From Crocinitomicaceae bacterium (GTDB taxonomy: Bacteria > Bacteroidota > Bacteroidia > Flavobacteriales_D > Crocinitomicaceae): 64,000 nucleotides of DNA. Below the pieces are notes generated by a model. That model worked only from the letters and a program-made list of their open reading frames with translations, made no database searches and was not told the origin of the DNA. The stretch lies in contig JAURMI010000022.1 in assembly GCA_030830785.1 (NCBI GenBank), positions 124,001 to 188,000 of the forward strand, given 5' to 3'. Shown in pieces: positions 8,264 through 16,809 of this stretch; positions within the stretch are counted from its first letter, which is position 1; each line of letters begins with the position of its first letter. The position numbers and the translations under genes were made by a program.

Positions 8264-8374
8264 TTAGAGCATCTGACTGTTAATCAGAGGGTCGCTGGTT
8301 CAAGTCCAGCAGGGGGAGCAACTTAAACCCAGTACAGCACTAGCTTTACTGGGTTTTTTCTTGGGTTAAACTTT
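8264..8374 (+). repeat. Right attachment repeat: partial tRNA-Asn copy with terminator
   Basis: This copy holds tRNA positions from the D-loop to the 3' end (8264-8318) and the terminator hairpin (8325-8359), but lacks the acceptor 5' strand and D stem, so it cannot form a tRNA. It marks the right end of the island. The 348-base gap between the TIR gene and the next gene (8142-8489) holds this repeat, the stem-loop at 8151 and the arm-like repeat; nothing more is seen from 8375 to 8489 except AT-rich sequence. Confidence 0.92.
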
Positions 8375-8489
8375 AACACAAATTTTTAACTTAAAGAAAG
8401 CCGCATTGAACATGTAACTTTTTTATCATTTTTTATTCTATTATTGCTAGATTACTACAACAGAATTTTAAATCTAAAAACCCATATAA

Positions 8490-10259
8490 ATGCTTCAAAT
8501 TAAAAATAAAATAGCCTTTGTTTTCTTGGCCACATCTTTAGTATCCCAAGCCCAAAATGGATATTGGCAACAAAAAGTTGACTATTCCATTCAAGCACAG
8601 CTAAATGATCAAGATGCCAAATTAGCGGGCAATGAAAAAATCATTTATACCAATAATTCGCCCGATGCAATTCAAGAGATATATTTTCATCTTTATTGGA
8701 ATTCCTTTTCTCAAGGTAGCCATGCCTTTGAAAAAATGGGCGTAGATCAAAATGCGCTCAAAAAAAACGATTTTGGCAACATTTCCGTTGCCAATGTTCA
8801 AGTGAATGGACAGCCCATTGAAATGAAGGTCTTTGAATCTATTGGTCAAATTAAACTTACCAAACCATTGATGGCTGGTGAAAAAATTGAAATTTCAATG
8901 CAATTTAATTCAGTTGTACCATCATCATTAAATCGATGCGGAAAAAACAATACTGCTGGAACAGATTTTACCTTTACACAATGGTATCCCAAAATTTGCC
9001 GCTACGATAAACAAGGGTGGCATACAGATCCGTATTTAGGTCGCGAATTTGCCGGTACATTTGGCACCTTTGATGTAAATATACAATGCGATGCAAGTTA
9101 TACTATTGCCGGAACAGGCAAACCTAAAAATAAGGAATATACAAAAGATGGATGGAGAAGCACCAATGGATCTGCGACTAACGGCATGGTAAATTGGGAA
9201 TTTCATGCTGAAAATGTACATGATTTTGCCTGGGCAGCAGATAAAGAATGGTCCTTTGAGAAGAAAACAATTGATGGCATAGATTTTCAGTTTTTCTTTG
9301 GAGATTATAACGCCAATCAATGGCGCAATTTAATAGAAAATTGGCCTTCTGCATACGCCATTTGTAAAGAAGAATTTGGCATTTATCCTTATCCAGTATT
9401 TTCCTTTATTCAAGCAGGCGAAGGCTACATGGAATATCCAATGTGTACGATGCTTGAAGGTTCTAGGATGGATTTTTTTAATACTGCTTGCCACGAATTT
9501 ATGCACAATTACTTTTACGGTATTTTTGGTTCAGATGAAAATTTACATCATTGGATGGATGAAGGCATCACCTGTTATGCTGAAGCTAGATTAAGTAATA
9601 TCTCTAATTTAGAGCTATATCCAGCACGCGATGCATACAGTTCTTACGCTTGGATGCGCGCTATTTCAAATGAGGAGCCCATAGCAACCGCAGCAAATCA
9701 TTTTCAAGAGGATTTTGCGTATTATAATGCAGCTTACTATAAAGGGCAATTATTTGCAGAAATGATAAGATACATAATAGGCGACAATAAAATGAAAGAA
9801 GGATTTTCAAAGTACTACCAGCAATGGAAATTCAAACATCCTGAACCCAATGATTTTGTTAAGGTATTCGAAGACGTCAGCGGCATGGAATTGACTTGGT
9901 TTCAAAATTATTGGTTAAATACTACTCAAACCATCGACCTCAGTTTAGAAGAGGTAAAAAAAGAAATAAACGGCATTGAACTCACGCTAGAAAGAAAGGG
10001 TATTGCAGTTCCTGTAGAATTGGAAATAGTATTAACAGATGGTAGTAAAAAATACTTTTATATCCCATTAGATCTTACAAACAACCCTAAAGAGGACTTT
10101 AAAAATCCCACACAAATACTTCCAACTTGGTCAAGTGCTGTGAATTCACATAAGGTGTTTATACCAATTAAAAACAAGGAAATTGTGTCAATACTAATAG
10201 ATCCAAATCAAATATTACCGGATATTAATGATTCTAATAACCTCTTGATCTTAAAGTAA
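8490..10259 (+). CDS. Secreted M1-family metallopeptidase
   Basis: The 589-residue protein has a signal peptide (hydrophobic stretch ~8-18, ending SQAQ). The gluzincin zinc site is complete: H335-E336-F-M-H339, and the third ligand E358 in HHWMDEGIT, the exact 18-residue spacing of M1 aminopeptidases. The first ~200 residues are the beta-sandwich domain of the family and the end is a further beta domain. The usual GAMEN exopeptidase motif is replaced by AGEGYMEYP (309-317), as in many Bacteroidota M1-like peptidases, so the exact activity on N-terminal residues is uncertain. It probably acts in the periplasm or outside the cell. It is the first host gene after the island. Confidence 0.9.
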   Translation: MLQIKNKIAFVFLATSLVSQAQNGYWQQKVDYSIQAQLNDQDAKLAGNEKIIYTNNSPDAIQEIYFHLYWNSFSQGSHAFEKMGVDQNALKKNDFGNISVANVQVNGQPIEMKVFESIGQIKLTKPLMAGEKIEISMQFNSVVPSSLNRCGKNNTAGTDFTFTQWYPKICRYDKQGWHTDPYLGREFAGTFGTFDVNIQCDASYTIAGTGKPKNKEYTKDGWRSTNGSATNGMVNWEFHAENVHDFAWAADKEWSFEKKTIDGIDFQFFFGDYNANQWRNLIENWPSAYAICKEEFGIYPYPVFSFIQAGEGYMEYPMCTMLEGSRMDFFNTACHEFMHNYFYGIFGSDENLHHWMDEGITCYAEARLSNISNLELYPARDAYSSYAWMRAISNEEPIATAANHFQEDFAYYNAAYYKGQLFAEMIRYIIGDNKMKEGFSKYYQQWKFKHPEPNDFVKVFEDVSGMELTWFQNYWLNTTQTIDLSLEEVKKEINGIELTLERKGIAVPVELEIVLTDGSKKYFYIPLDLTNNPKEDFKNPTQILPTWSSAVNSHKVFIPIKNKEIVSILIDPNQILPDINDSNNLLILK

Positions 10260-10342
10260 CCTGGATTGTTTTAGTTAATAGAGTGCTTAGGTAATTTTTT
10301 CTAATATTTTTTTGTATTTTTCTGTAACTAAAACATGAAAAT

Positions 10343-11338
10343 ATGATGAAATACACCTTTCTTGGCGCACTCTTGGTAACGATTTCTTGCTTTGGGCAAA
10401 ATTGGAAAGTATCGCAGGGCGGTAATCCGATGGATGGCAAGCATTCATTTACGCAGGTTTCTGGAACACCAAGTGTTTTTAAAGAACGGGGCACAGGTAA
10501 AGCCTATATCCCAACGCTAGAAATACAAGCTTTTGCCAATGGCGAGGTGGTATTAAAAGTAAGTGGAATTGGCATCTTTAAAGATCGCGGCAAGCAATTA
10601 ATCTGGGCAATTGATTCTGAACCAAATAATCTATATAACGTTGCACTTTACACCAATGACAATTCAAATCAAGTGCCGGCAACGGCTTTTGACGATGGCT
10701 ATCGCAATACAACGCTTACCGTAAAGGGCTTTTACTTCCCGAAAAGCGAGGTGGCTTATTTTTATCCCATTGAAATGCTCGATAAAATGACAAGCGCTAA
10801 TACACTATATCTTCGCGTGCATTCAAGTGAAGGGGACCTAGATTTTAGCTTTTCATTAAAAGGAGCTGCAGCTGCTATTAATAGTATGGTTTCTAAAGCA
10901 GAACGAGATAAAAAAATTGCGGAAATTGAGGAGGTGCGAAAACCCATTGTGGCCAAAGAAAACGCTAAGAACGAAAGTAAAAAACTGATGTATGATCAGT
11001 TGAACACACAAATTGATCAATTGCCTTTTAATTCATATCAAATTAAAGACATGAAAAATAGGTTAAATAAGGCACTCGAACCAGATCAAGATACAGGAGA
11101 AATGAAACAATATGTTTCAATTTTATTGGTGCCGGACCCCTCCGAAGGATATTTTGAAAGCACAGGCAATACGATGATTTATATCGTTACTGCAGATGGG
11201 GAAAAGAAAGATATAGGATACCACAGCATGGATATGAAATCTGAAGTTTTTAGAGAATTACTTCAAAAGATGGAACTTGAAAAACAAGAAAAAGAAGCGC
11301 AACAGAAATCCAATCAATGGCGCCGAGGGAAAAATTAG
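10343..11338 (+). CDS. Secreted protein of unknown function with a charged C-terminal coiled coil
   Basis: No family is recognised. The 331 residues start with a signal peptide (MMKYTFLGALLVTISCFGQ). Residues ~20-165 look like a beta-rich domain, which includes two aligned turns with KERGTGK and FKDRGKQ. Residues ~170-230 are highly charged helix (AERDKKIAEIEEVRKPIVAK), and the last ~30 residues are another K/E/Q-rich helix ending in basic residues. There is a second ATG three bases after the first, which does not change the reading. It lies alone between the M1 peptidase and a small DUF1566-like gene, 23 bp apart from the latter. Confidence 0.6.
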   Translation: MMKYTFLGALLVTISCFGQNWKVSQGGNPMDGKHSFTQVSGTPSVFKERGTGKAYIPTLEIQAFANGEVVLKVSGIGIFKDRGKQLIWAIDSEPNNLYNVALYTNDNSNQVPATAFDDGYRNTTLTVKGFYFPKSEVAYFYPIEMLDKMTSANTLYLRVHSSEGDLDFSFSLKGAAAAINSMVSKAERDKKIAEIEEVRKPIVAKENAKNESKKLMYDQLNTQIDQLPFNSYQIKDMKNRLNKALEPDQDTGEMKQYVSILLVPDPSEGYFESTGNTMIYIVTADGEKKDIGYHSMDMKSEVFRELLQKMELEKQEKEAQQKSNQWRRGKN

Positions 11339-11361
11339 AGAAAATCTAAAATCAATTCAGA

Positions 11362-11823
11362 ATGCGTAAAGTATTAATATTCTTAGCAGTAGTTATTCCA
11401 CTTGGTTTTCTCTGGAAAAAGTGTGTTGATAAGCCTTTTGAAAATTGGAACTATGAAGTGGGTTACATTATTGAAGTACATGGTAAAAAACTAGGAATTG
11501 CAAAAGAGGATTTAAACGGAGAATGGGAAGCAAATGATATTTTCCCTGATGAACCTTGGAGACTTCCTACAAATGATGAATTAGAAGCAATGTATTATCA
11601 ATTATCATTGAATGGGAAAGGGAATTTTAAAAAATTTATAGTTACCAATAAAGATAAAGGGGAGATCAAAGCTGCCAGTTATTTATCAATTACCGGACCA
11701 ATAAAGAATGGAATAGGTCATAATCATGACCTTTATTATGTTTTTTACTTCAAGGATGGTAGCTTTAAAAGAAAAGAAACTCCTAAATGTAAGGTGCGAT
11801 TGGTAAAACCCATCGATAAATAA
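11362..11823 (+). CDS. Small membrane-anchored protein with a DUF1566-like domain
   Basis: The 153-residue protein has an N-terminal hydrophobic anchor (residues ~3-18, VLIFLAVVIPLGFLW). The rest resembles the Lcl C-terminal/DUF1566 fold: WRLPTNDELEAMY near residues 69-81 and VRLVKPI at the end, the two motif halves found in that family. Other copies are often on surface proteins; the function is unknown. It may share a message with the preceding gene. Confidence 0.6.
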   Translation: MRKVLIFLAVVIPLGFLWKKCVDKPFENWNYEVGYIIEVHGKKLGIAKEDLNGEWEANDIFPDEPWRLPTNDELEAMYYQLSLNGKGNFKKFIVTNKDKGEIKAASYLSITGPIKNGIGHNHDLYYVFYFKDGSFKRKETPKCKVRLVKPIDK

Positions 11824-11879
11824 AAGATTTGCCTGTATTAAAAAGTTGATTCAATAGAACTTGTATACTCAAAGCCAAA

Positions 11880-12308
11880 CTATTTCACCGCCTCTTCTAA
11901 CTTGGCAATATCAAACTTAGTCATTTGCATAAACGCGTAAGTAGCTTTAGGTGCTGTTTGGGGGTTGGTCATGAGTTTGCCCAAGATGCTTGGCACAACT
12001 TGCCACGACACGCCATATTTATCTTCTATCCATCCGCATTGCCCCTCTTTTCCTTCTTTGGAAAAATGCTTCCAGTAGTAATCTATTTCTTCTTGTGTAT
12101 CTACCGTGAGTACAAAAGATATTTTCTCATTGAAAGATTGGTTTGGCACGGCATTGTTTAAACACATCATACGCATGCCATTCAATTCAAAGACAGATGC
12201 CATTGGGTTTTCGGAAATTTGTTTAAAATCTTTGAAAATCCCTTGATAATAAGCAGCCATTTCTTTGGCGTTATGGTGCCAGAGGCAAATTGAAAAAGAG
12301 GTTGGCAT
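11880..12308 (-). CDS. VOC-superfamily protein, PhnB-like
   Basis: The 142-residue protein belongs to the PhnB/3-demethylubiquinone methyltransferase-like branch of the vicinal oxygen chelate fold: FSICLWHHNAKEMAAYY at the start, then FELNGMRMMCLN, the CGWIEDKYGVSWQVVP motif and a helical end. Family members are metal-dependent lyases, dioxygenases or resistance proteins, so the substrate is open. It is alone on the minus strand and diverges from the ABM-like gene, with only ~60 bp between them. Confidence 0.85.
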   Translation of the reverse strand: MPTSFSICLWHHNAKEMAAYYQGIFKDFKQISENPMASVFELNGMRMMCLNNAVPNQSFNEKISFVLTVDTQEEIDYYWKHFSKEGKEGQCGWIEDKYGVSWQVVPSILGKLMTNPQTAPKATYAFMQMTKFDIAKLEEAVK

Positions 12309-12369
12309 TTTTATTTACTTTAAATTAGAATTCAAAGCTAAATATTATGTTTGTATTCAAAAAAAATCT

Positions 12370-12702
12370 ATGATTAATTGGCACACCTCCACCCCGCCCC
12401 AAGCACCTTTCTTTGCATCTATTTTCAATTATTATTTATCCGAAGAACTCGAAGGCTATCTAGACTACGACGAGCGCACCTTGGAATTGGTAAAGCAAAT
12501 ACCAGGTTTTTTGGGTTATGAAAGTATGAAGCTAGATGGCCGTGGATCCTTTATTAGCTATTGGCAAAATAAAGAGGCCATAAAGCAATGGGCCAAGCAC
12601 CCAATACATCGGGAAGCTAAAGCCTTAGGGCAAAGCAAATGGTACCGATATTACCACAGCATGATTGCTGAAGTAGATAGCTTTCATTCACATGTGATTT
12701 AA
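12370..12702 (+). CDS. ABM-like (antibiotic biosynthesis monooxygenase fold) protein
   Basis: The 110-residue product starts at ATG 12370, 16 bases after an exact -7 box (TATGTTTG, 12346-12353), so the longer frame from 12265, which overlaps the divergent VOC gene, is unlikely. The sequence has the dimeric alpha-beta barrel signature: PGFLGYESMKLDGRGSFISY, WQNKEAIKQWAKHPIHREA. Relatives include small haem- or quinol-handling enzymes and proteins with no known activity. The next gene starts 12 bases later. Confidence 0.8.
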   Translation: MINWHTSTPPQAPFFASIFNYYLSEELEGYLDYDERTLELVKQIPGFLGYESMKLDGRGSFISYWQNKEAIKQWAKHPIHREAKALGQSKWYRYYHSMIAEVDSFHSHVI

Positions 12703-12710
12703 TAAATTTG
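12703..12710 (+). promoter_or_regulatory. -7 box TAAATTTG, 4 bases before the next start codon
   Basis: The box begins right after the preceding stop codon and is followed by CAGG and the ATG at 12715. With the TAnnTTTG box centred at about -7, the transcript would start at or beside the A of the ATG. No clear -33 TTG is seen, so this may be secondary to read-through from upstream. Confidence 0.45.
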
Positions 12711-12714
12711 CAGG

Positions 12715-13380
12715 ATGTCACAAATCATTATCACTGGGGCCACGGGGATGGTAGGCAAAGGTGTTTTACTTGCTTGTTTAAAAGATCCATTCATAAAAAA
12801 AATTACGCTCATAAGTAGAAAATCCGTAGGTATTGAAGATCCTAAAATCAGCGAAATATTGTTAGAAGATTTTTCTAATTTATTGTCAATTGAGCAACAT
12901 ATAGATACAATTGATGCCTGTTTTCATTGTATGGGAGTTTCCTCAATTGGCATGTCAGAATCAGAATACACCCTAAAAACACTTCGTTATACTCAATTAC
13001 TTTCAGATCTGTGTTATCAATTAAATCCGAACAGTACTTTCTGTTATGTATCTGGCACAGGGACCGATGAAACTGAACAAGGAAGACAAATGTGGGCAAG
13101 AGTCAAGGGGAAAACGGAAAATTACATCCGCTACAAAGGGTTTTATCAAGTGTTGCTCTTTCGTCCGGGAATGATTTTGCCCGAAGATCAAATTCAGTCA
13201 TCAACCGCTTGGTACAATACTATTTATAAGCTTTTAAAACCTTTTTACCCTCTGTTTAAAAGAATGAAAAACGTGACCACAACAAGTCGCATTGGCAATG
13301 CAATGATCAATGCGCTTAAGTCGCCACAAAATCAAGTTGTCTATTTAAAGAACAAGGCAATTAATGCAAGTGCCAAGTAG
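12715..13380 (+). CDS. NAD(P)-binding atypical short-chain dehydrogenase (HTATIP2/YbjT-like)
   Basis: The 221 residues form a Rossmann fold with the dinucleotide loop GATGMVGKGV (residues 8-17), a DACFHCMGVS strand end, and VSGTGTDE followed by a K-x-x-x-E helix (GKTENYI) instead of the classical YxxxK. This pattern fits the atypical SDR group that includes HTATIP2 and YbjT-like proteins, often of unknown substrate. It is immediately downstream of the ABM-like gene and may be read from its own box at 12703 as a leaderless message. Confidence 0.82.
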   Translation: MSQIIITGATGMVGKGVLLACLKDPFIKKITLISRKSVGIEDPKISEILLEDFSNLLSIEQHIDTIDACFHCMGVSSIGMSESEYTLKTLRYTQLLSDLCYQLNPNSTFCYVSGTGTDETEQGRQMWARVKGKTENYIRYKGFYQVLLFRPGMILPEDQIQSSTAWYNTIYKLLKPFYPLFKRMKNVTTTSRIGNAMINALKSPQNQVVYLKNKAINASAK

Positions 13381-13475
13381 TGCTATCGATATTTTGCATT
13401 AAAAGATTTAGCTTGATCGTTATCATTTCGCTCAAATCATCAAGTTTGAAAATTTTAATTATTTAATTTTAAAGT

Positions 13476-14315
13476 ATGAAAAAGACTTGCCTTGTACTGT
13501 TTCTGTTTTTTAATCTATACAGGGCATGGTCACAAATTGGCTCAATCGCCACTTACAATATTCGCTACGATGGCCACACAGATTTGGCCAATGATTGGTC
13601 AGAGAGGAAAGTACCTATTTCACAATATGTCTTAAAAAACGAAATTAACATCATTGGTTTTCAAGAAGTGCTCCTTAATCAATTAGAAGATTTGAAAGCC
13701 TTATTGCCCTCGTACAAGGCTGTTGGGGTTGGAAGAGATGATGGTAAAATCAAGGGTGAATTCTCCCCTATTTTTTATAACACCACAAAATTTGAATTAA
13801 TGCGAAGCGGCACCTTCTGGCTTTCGCCAACTCCGAATGCACCCTCTATAGGATGGGATGCTGCCTTAAATAGAATCTGCACCTATGCCCTATTAAAAAA
13901 CAGTATAAACAATGAGTTAGCATGGGTTTTCAATACGCATTTTGATCATGTTGGCCAAGAGTCAAGGCTGCATTCTTCAGAACTTATATTGGATCAAATC
14001 GCGGGGTTTTTACAAGAAACTGATGCCCTTGTTTTTCTCATAGGCGATTTCAATATGGAGCCATCTGACCAAGGAATTCAATTGATCAAATCTCAACTTA
14101 GAGATCTGACTTGTAGTTTAAGACATCCAGAGCTTTGTTCTGAGAACACTTTTAATGCCTTCACCCAAAGCCCGTTAGATGACAAACGCATCGATTATAT
14201 TTTTGGATCGTCAAACATTTTATCATTTTTAAGTGTTGTCGAGAAAAGCGAATTTGGTTTAAGCTTTCCATCGGATCATTTCCCGCTGCTAATCACTTAT
14301 CAAATTCTCAGATAA
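13476..14315 (+). CDS. Secreted endonuclease/exonuclease/phosphatase (EEP) family protein
   Basis: The 279-residue protein has a signal peptide (MKKTCLVLFLFFNLYRAWSQ). EEP active-site motifs are present in order: TYNIRYDG, the metal glutamate in IGFQEV, NTHFDH, GDFNMEPSD, RIDYIF and the closing SDHFP. The closest kind of relative is the Bacteroidota group acting on phosphodiesters or phosphatidylinositol-like lipids outside the cell; the true substrate is unknown. It precedes the two cupredoxin genes by 16 bases and may share their message. Confidence 0.9.
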   Translation: MKKTCLVLFLFFNLYRAWSQIGSIATYNIRYDGHTDLANDWSERKVPISQYVLKNEINIIGFQEVLLNQLEDLKALLPSYKAVGVGRDDGKIKGEFSPIFYNTTKFELMRSGTFWLSPTPNAPSIGWDAALNRICTYALLKNSINNELAWVFNTHFDHVGQESRLHSSELILDQIAGFLQETDALVFLIGDFNMEPSDQGIQLIKSQLRDLTCSLRHPELCSENTFNAFTQSPLDDKRIDYIFGSSNILSFLSVVEKSEFGLSFPSDHFPLLITYQILR

Positions 14316-14331
14316 ATATTAATTTTACGAC

Positions 14332-15171
14332 ATGCGTTTTCGCTTTTTACTTCTCTTGCAACTGAGCATAGTTACACAAGTGTTTAGCTTGACACTTTAT
14401 ATGAAAACGGATAGTTATCAGATAGGCACTGTCAATACTTTTCGAAGTGTCTTAAGTCAGCAACCTTCTATGGAGTTGCAGGCGGCTCCTTTTTATGTGG
14501 ATCTCAATACTAGCCTTACAATAGATATCATCAATCTCGATACCATCGCTCACGAATTACAATGGAATGATTTCGCTTCGGGAATGGTCCTTTCACCCCT
14601 TGGTTCAGTTACACTTACGCGAACTTTTGATCAACAAAAAGTTTACGCCCTTGTCGCTTCTGATTTTTCGGCAAAAACACTCGGGGGTAGTTTTGCGATA
14701 ATTGCTGGCCTTCCTGCAGCACACCGTTATTACTGGAATTTGTATGATTTGCAAACCAATATTAGCGCACCAATCGCAAATCAAAGCCTACAAGACTTTC
14801 CTAATCCTTATAGACCAAATTTGTTTACCATAAATGGTTATGACTATCCGCTCAACATGAATGATTCCCTGGGCATTGTCAATGGGCAAGTTGGAGACAG
14901 CATTTATATCACTGTATTGAATGCTGGCAACATGACCCATACGCTGCATTTTCATGGTTTTCATTTCAAAATATTAAGTAGTACAAAAAATCCTTTTCAA
15001 GTAGGTTGGCAAAAGGATTCAGCACCAGTATTGCCCCAAGACGGCATGATATTATTGATTGTACCCGATAAAGCAGGCTCCTACCCTGTGCATGACCACA
15101 ACCTCACAGCCGTTACAACCGCAGGAGGCTATAGCGGTGGGATGATGACCATGTTAAATATTGCTCCGTAG
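14332..15171 (+). CDS. Secreted cupredoxin-domain protein with an altered type 1 copper site
   Basis: The 279 residues have a signal peptide (about 1-19) and two cupredoxin-like halves. The second half carries HTLHFHGFHFKIL, which matches the multicopper oxidase motif HPxHLHGH, and then YPVHDHNLTAVTTAGGYSGGMM in place of HCHxxxHxxxGMM. The cysteine that links type 1 and type 3 copper is therefore replaced by aspartate (HDH), and the downstream spacing is changed. The protein could still bind copper through the HxH pairs but should not be a standard electron-transfer oxidase. It is next to a second copper protein (1 bp gap). Confidence 0.75.
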   Translation: MRFRFLLLLQLSIVTQVFSLTLYMKTDSYQIGTVNTFRSVLSQQPSMELQAAPFYVDLNTSLTIDIINLDTIAHELQWNDFASGMVLSPLGSVTLTRTFDQQKVYALVASDFSAKTLGGSFAIIAGLPAAHRYYWNLYDLQTNISAPIANQSLQDFPNPYRPNLFTINGYDYPLNMNDSLGIVNGQVGDSIYITVLNAGNMTHTLHFHGFHFKILSSTKNPFQVGWQKDSAPVLPQDGMILLIVPDKAGSYPVHDHNLTAVTTAGGYSGGMMTMLNIAP

Positions 15172-15172
15172 A

Positions 15173-16354
15173 ATGAAATTATTTTTACTCATAGCGTCTT
15201 TAATATTCTCAAGTTACATTTTAACATGGGCACAACCTATCACGGAGTATTGGTTACAAGCACGAATGAATGGCGTTTACGAGCTTGAGAATGGTGGTCA
15301 GGTCCAGTTTTGGGGTTTTGGAGACAACACGCCACCAAATCCTGGAAACAAGGTATTTATCCCTGGGCCCACGCTAAGGTTTACCCAAGGCGATAGCGCC
15401 ATTGTGCACTTTCAAAATAATTCGCCAGAAATGCACACCATTCACTTTCATGGATTAGATGCAAATCAAGCCAACGATGGCGTTCCACATACCTCACTGG
15501 AAATTGCACCCAATCTCACCTTTGATTATTCATTTAATTGCACGAATGCCGGAACTTTTATTTATCATTGCCATGTCCTCACCACCTTACATGTGGCTAT
15601 GGGTATGTATGGGCTTGTAATCGTTGACCCCAGCAGTGGCCCAGGTACGCTTGTTGATAATGGAACTTCTTATCAACAAGAGTTTTCTCTTTTGAGTTCA
15701 GAATTTGATTTAGATTGGAATAACAATCCCATATCGCCAGGGCCTTTTCACTTATTTGAAGCCAATTATTTAATGTTGAATGGAAAATCTGGTACGCAAT
15801 TACATGATGGTGAACATGATATAGTTTCTAGTGTTGGTGATCACTTTGCATTAAGATTAGCCAATATTGGCTATGGCAAAACTATTTTTCAATGGCCAAG
15901 TTCAGTTAGTGCACAAATTATTTTATCCGATGGAAGGCCGGTTCCAACCATGCCCAATGTAAGCGAAGTAAGTTTGTATCCAGGTGAACGTTATGATTTA
16001 TTGATGAATGGAAATTTAGCCATTGATAGCTTTCTTACAGCCTCTTATTACGATTTGAGAAACTTGAATTTAATCGGTACAAATACTGTTCCTTTAAAGA
16101 TTGGGGATGTATCCATAACTGAAATGGAAACCGAAAGATTACGCATTTGGCCCAATCCGGTAACGGGCTCTTTTAATATCGTTAACCCGCAATCATTTTC
16201 AATAGAATATCAAATTATTAATTTAGAAGGAAAAGAGCTTCAGCATGGTATGTTATGGCCTGGAAATAACAAAATCGATTGTGTATTGGATCGTGGAATC
16301 TACTTCGTATATACAACACAGTCTTTAGGTTTTCTAAAATTCATGGTGCTATAA
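15173..16354 (+). CDS. Secreted multicopper oxidase-like protein with T9SS sorting domain
   Basis: Start ATG 15173 gives 393 residues, one base after the upstream stop; a TTG four codons earlier overlaps it. After a signal peptide come two cupredoxin domains. The first has HTIHFHGLDANQANDGVPHT and a complete YHCHVLTTLHVAMGM motif (HCHxxxHxxxGM), so the type 1 copper cysteine is intact here. The second lacks the motif. The last ~75 residues are a T9SS C-terminal sorting domain (RIWPNPVTGSFNI ... GIYFVY). The layout is like a compact two-domain oxidase or nitrite reductase relative; with the upstream gene it would supply the copper ligands of a three-domain enzyme split in two. Substrate unknown. 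Confidence 0.8.
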   Translation: MKLFLLIASLIFSSYILTWAQPITEYWLQARMNGVYELENGGQVQFWGFGDNTPPNPGNKVFIPGPTLRFTQGDSAIVHFQNNSPEMHTIHFHGLDANQANDGVPHTSLEIAPNLTFDYSFNCTNAGTFIYHCHVLTTLHVAMGMYGLVIVDPSSGPGTLVDNGTSYQQEFSLLSSEFDLDWNNNPISPGPFHLFEANYLMLNGKSGTQLHDGEHDIVSSVGDHFALRLANIGYGKTIFQWPSSVSAQIILSDGRPVPTMPNVSEVSLYPGERYDLLMNGNLAIDSFLTASYYDLRNLNLIGTNTVPLKIGDVSITEMETERLRIWPNPVTGSFNIVNPQSFSIEYQIINLEGKELQHGMLWPGNNKIDCVLDRGIYFVYTTQSLGFLKFMVL

Positions 16355-16401
16355 ATAAAATATGGTGTTATTTAAAGGCAAATGCGCAAGGAGCTTTGCT
16401 C

Positions 16402-16809
16402 TTAAATCTCCAGCAATCTGCAAAATTCTTTGATTTCCTCTCTCACCCTACTAAATTCAGCCCTAATCTCATCTTCAGTTCCAATGGCTTTTGCTGGGTC
16501 TTTAAAATTATAATGAACACGTCGTGCTTTTCCCGGAAAAATCGGACAGCGTTCGCTCGCGTGGTCGCAAACGGTCAATATTAGATCAAAAGGAATATGA
16601 AGATATTCCTCTACGTGGTTTGAAGTGTGTGCGCTAAGGTCAATTCCATCTTCTTTCATTGTGGCTATGGCACGAGGGTTGACACCGTGTGTTTCTATAC
16701 CGGCGCTGTAAACATTCGCTTTTTCTCGATGAAAATGCCTTAAATAACCTTCTGCAATTTGGCTACGGCAACTATTGCCAGTGCATAGTACTAGAAAGTT
16801 TTTCTTCAT
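16402..16809 (-). CDS. arsC: Arsenate reductase, low-molecular-weight phosphatase type
   Basis: The 135-residue enzyme has the P-loop CTGNSCRS (C9 to S16), the reactive cysteine being C9, and TVCDHASERCPIFPG with two further cysteines in the position of the redox cascade of thioredoxin-coupled ArsC. It reduces arsenate to arsenite in the cytoplasm. Its start overlaps the stop of the arsenite exporter by 4 bases, so they are translationally coupled. No ArsR repressor is nearby. A generic protein-tyrosine phosphatase is the alternative, made unlikely by the extra cysteines and the neighbour. Confidence 0.93.
   Translation of the reverse strand: MKKNFLVLCTGNSCRSQIAEGYLRHFHREKANVYSAGIETHGVNPRAIATMKEDGIDLSAHTSNHVEEYLHIPFDLILTVCDHASERCPIFPGKARRVHYNFKDPAKAIGTEDEIRAEFSRVREEIKEFCRLLEI

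Larger units (their letters stand above)
2603..8374 (+). mobile_element. 5.7 kb tRNA-Asn integrated islet (restriction-modification, RadC, TIR)
   Basis: The islet is bounded by the 111-bp repeats, which are 5661 bp apart. It starts, as such elements usually do, with a tyrosine recombinase gene facing away from the tRNA 3' end. Its cargo is a type IIG restriction-modification enzyme, a small unknown protein, RadC and a TIR protein, all on the plus strand. Gaps inside are AT-rich, and its codon use looks more AT-biased than the housekeeping neighbours (by eye). The recombinase lacks its catalytic domain, so the element should not be able to excise by itself. Confidence 0.88.

Noticed and set aside
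8264..8318. A second tRNA-Asn gene
   Set aside because: It lacks the 5' acceptor strand and D stem; it is the 3' part only, left by integration.
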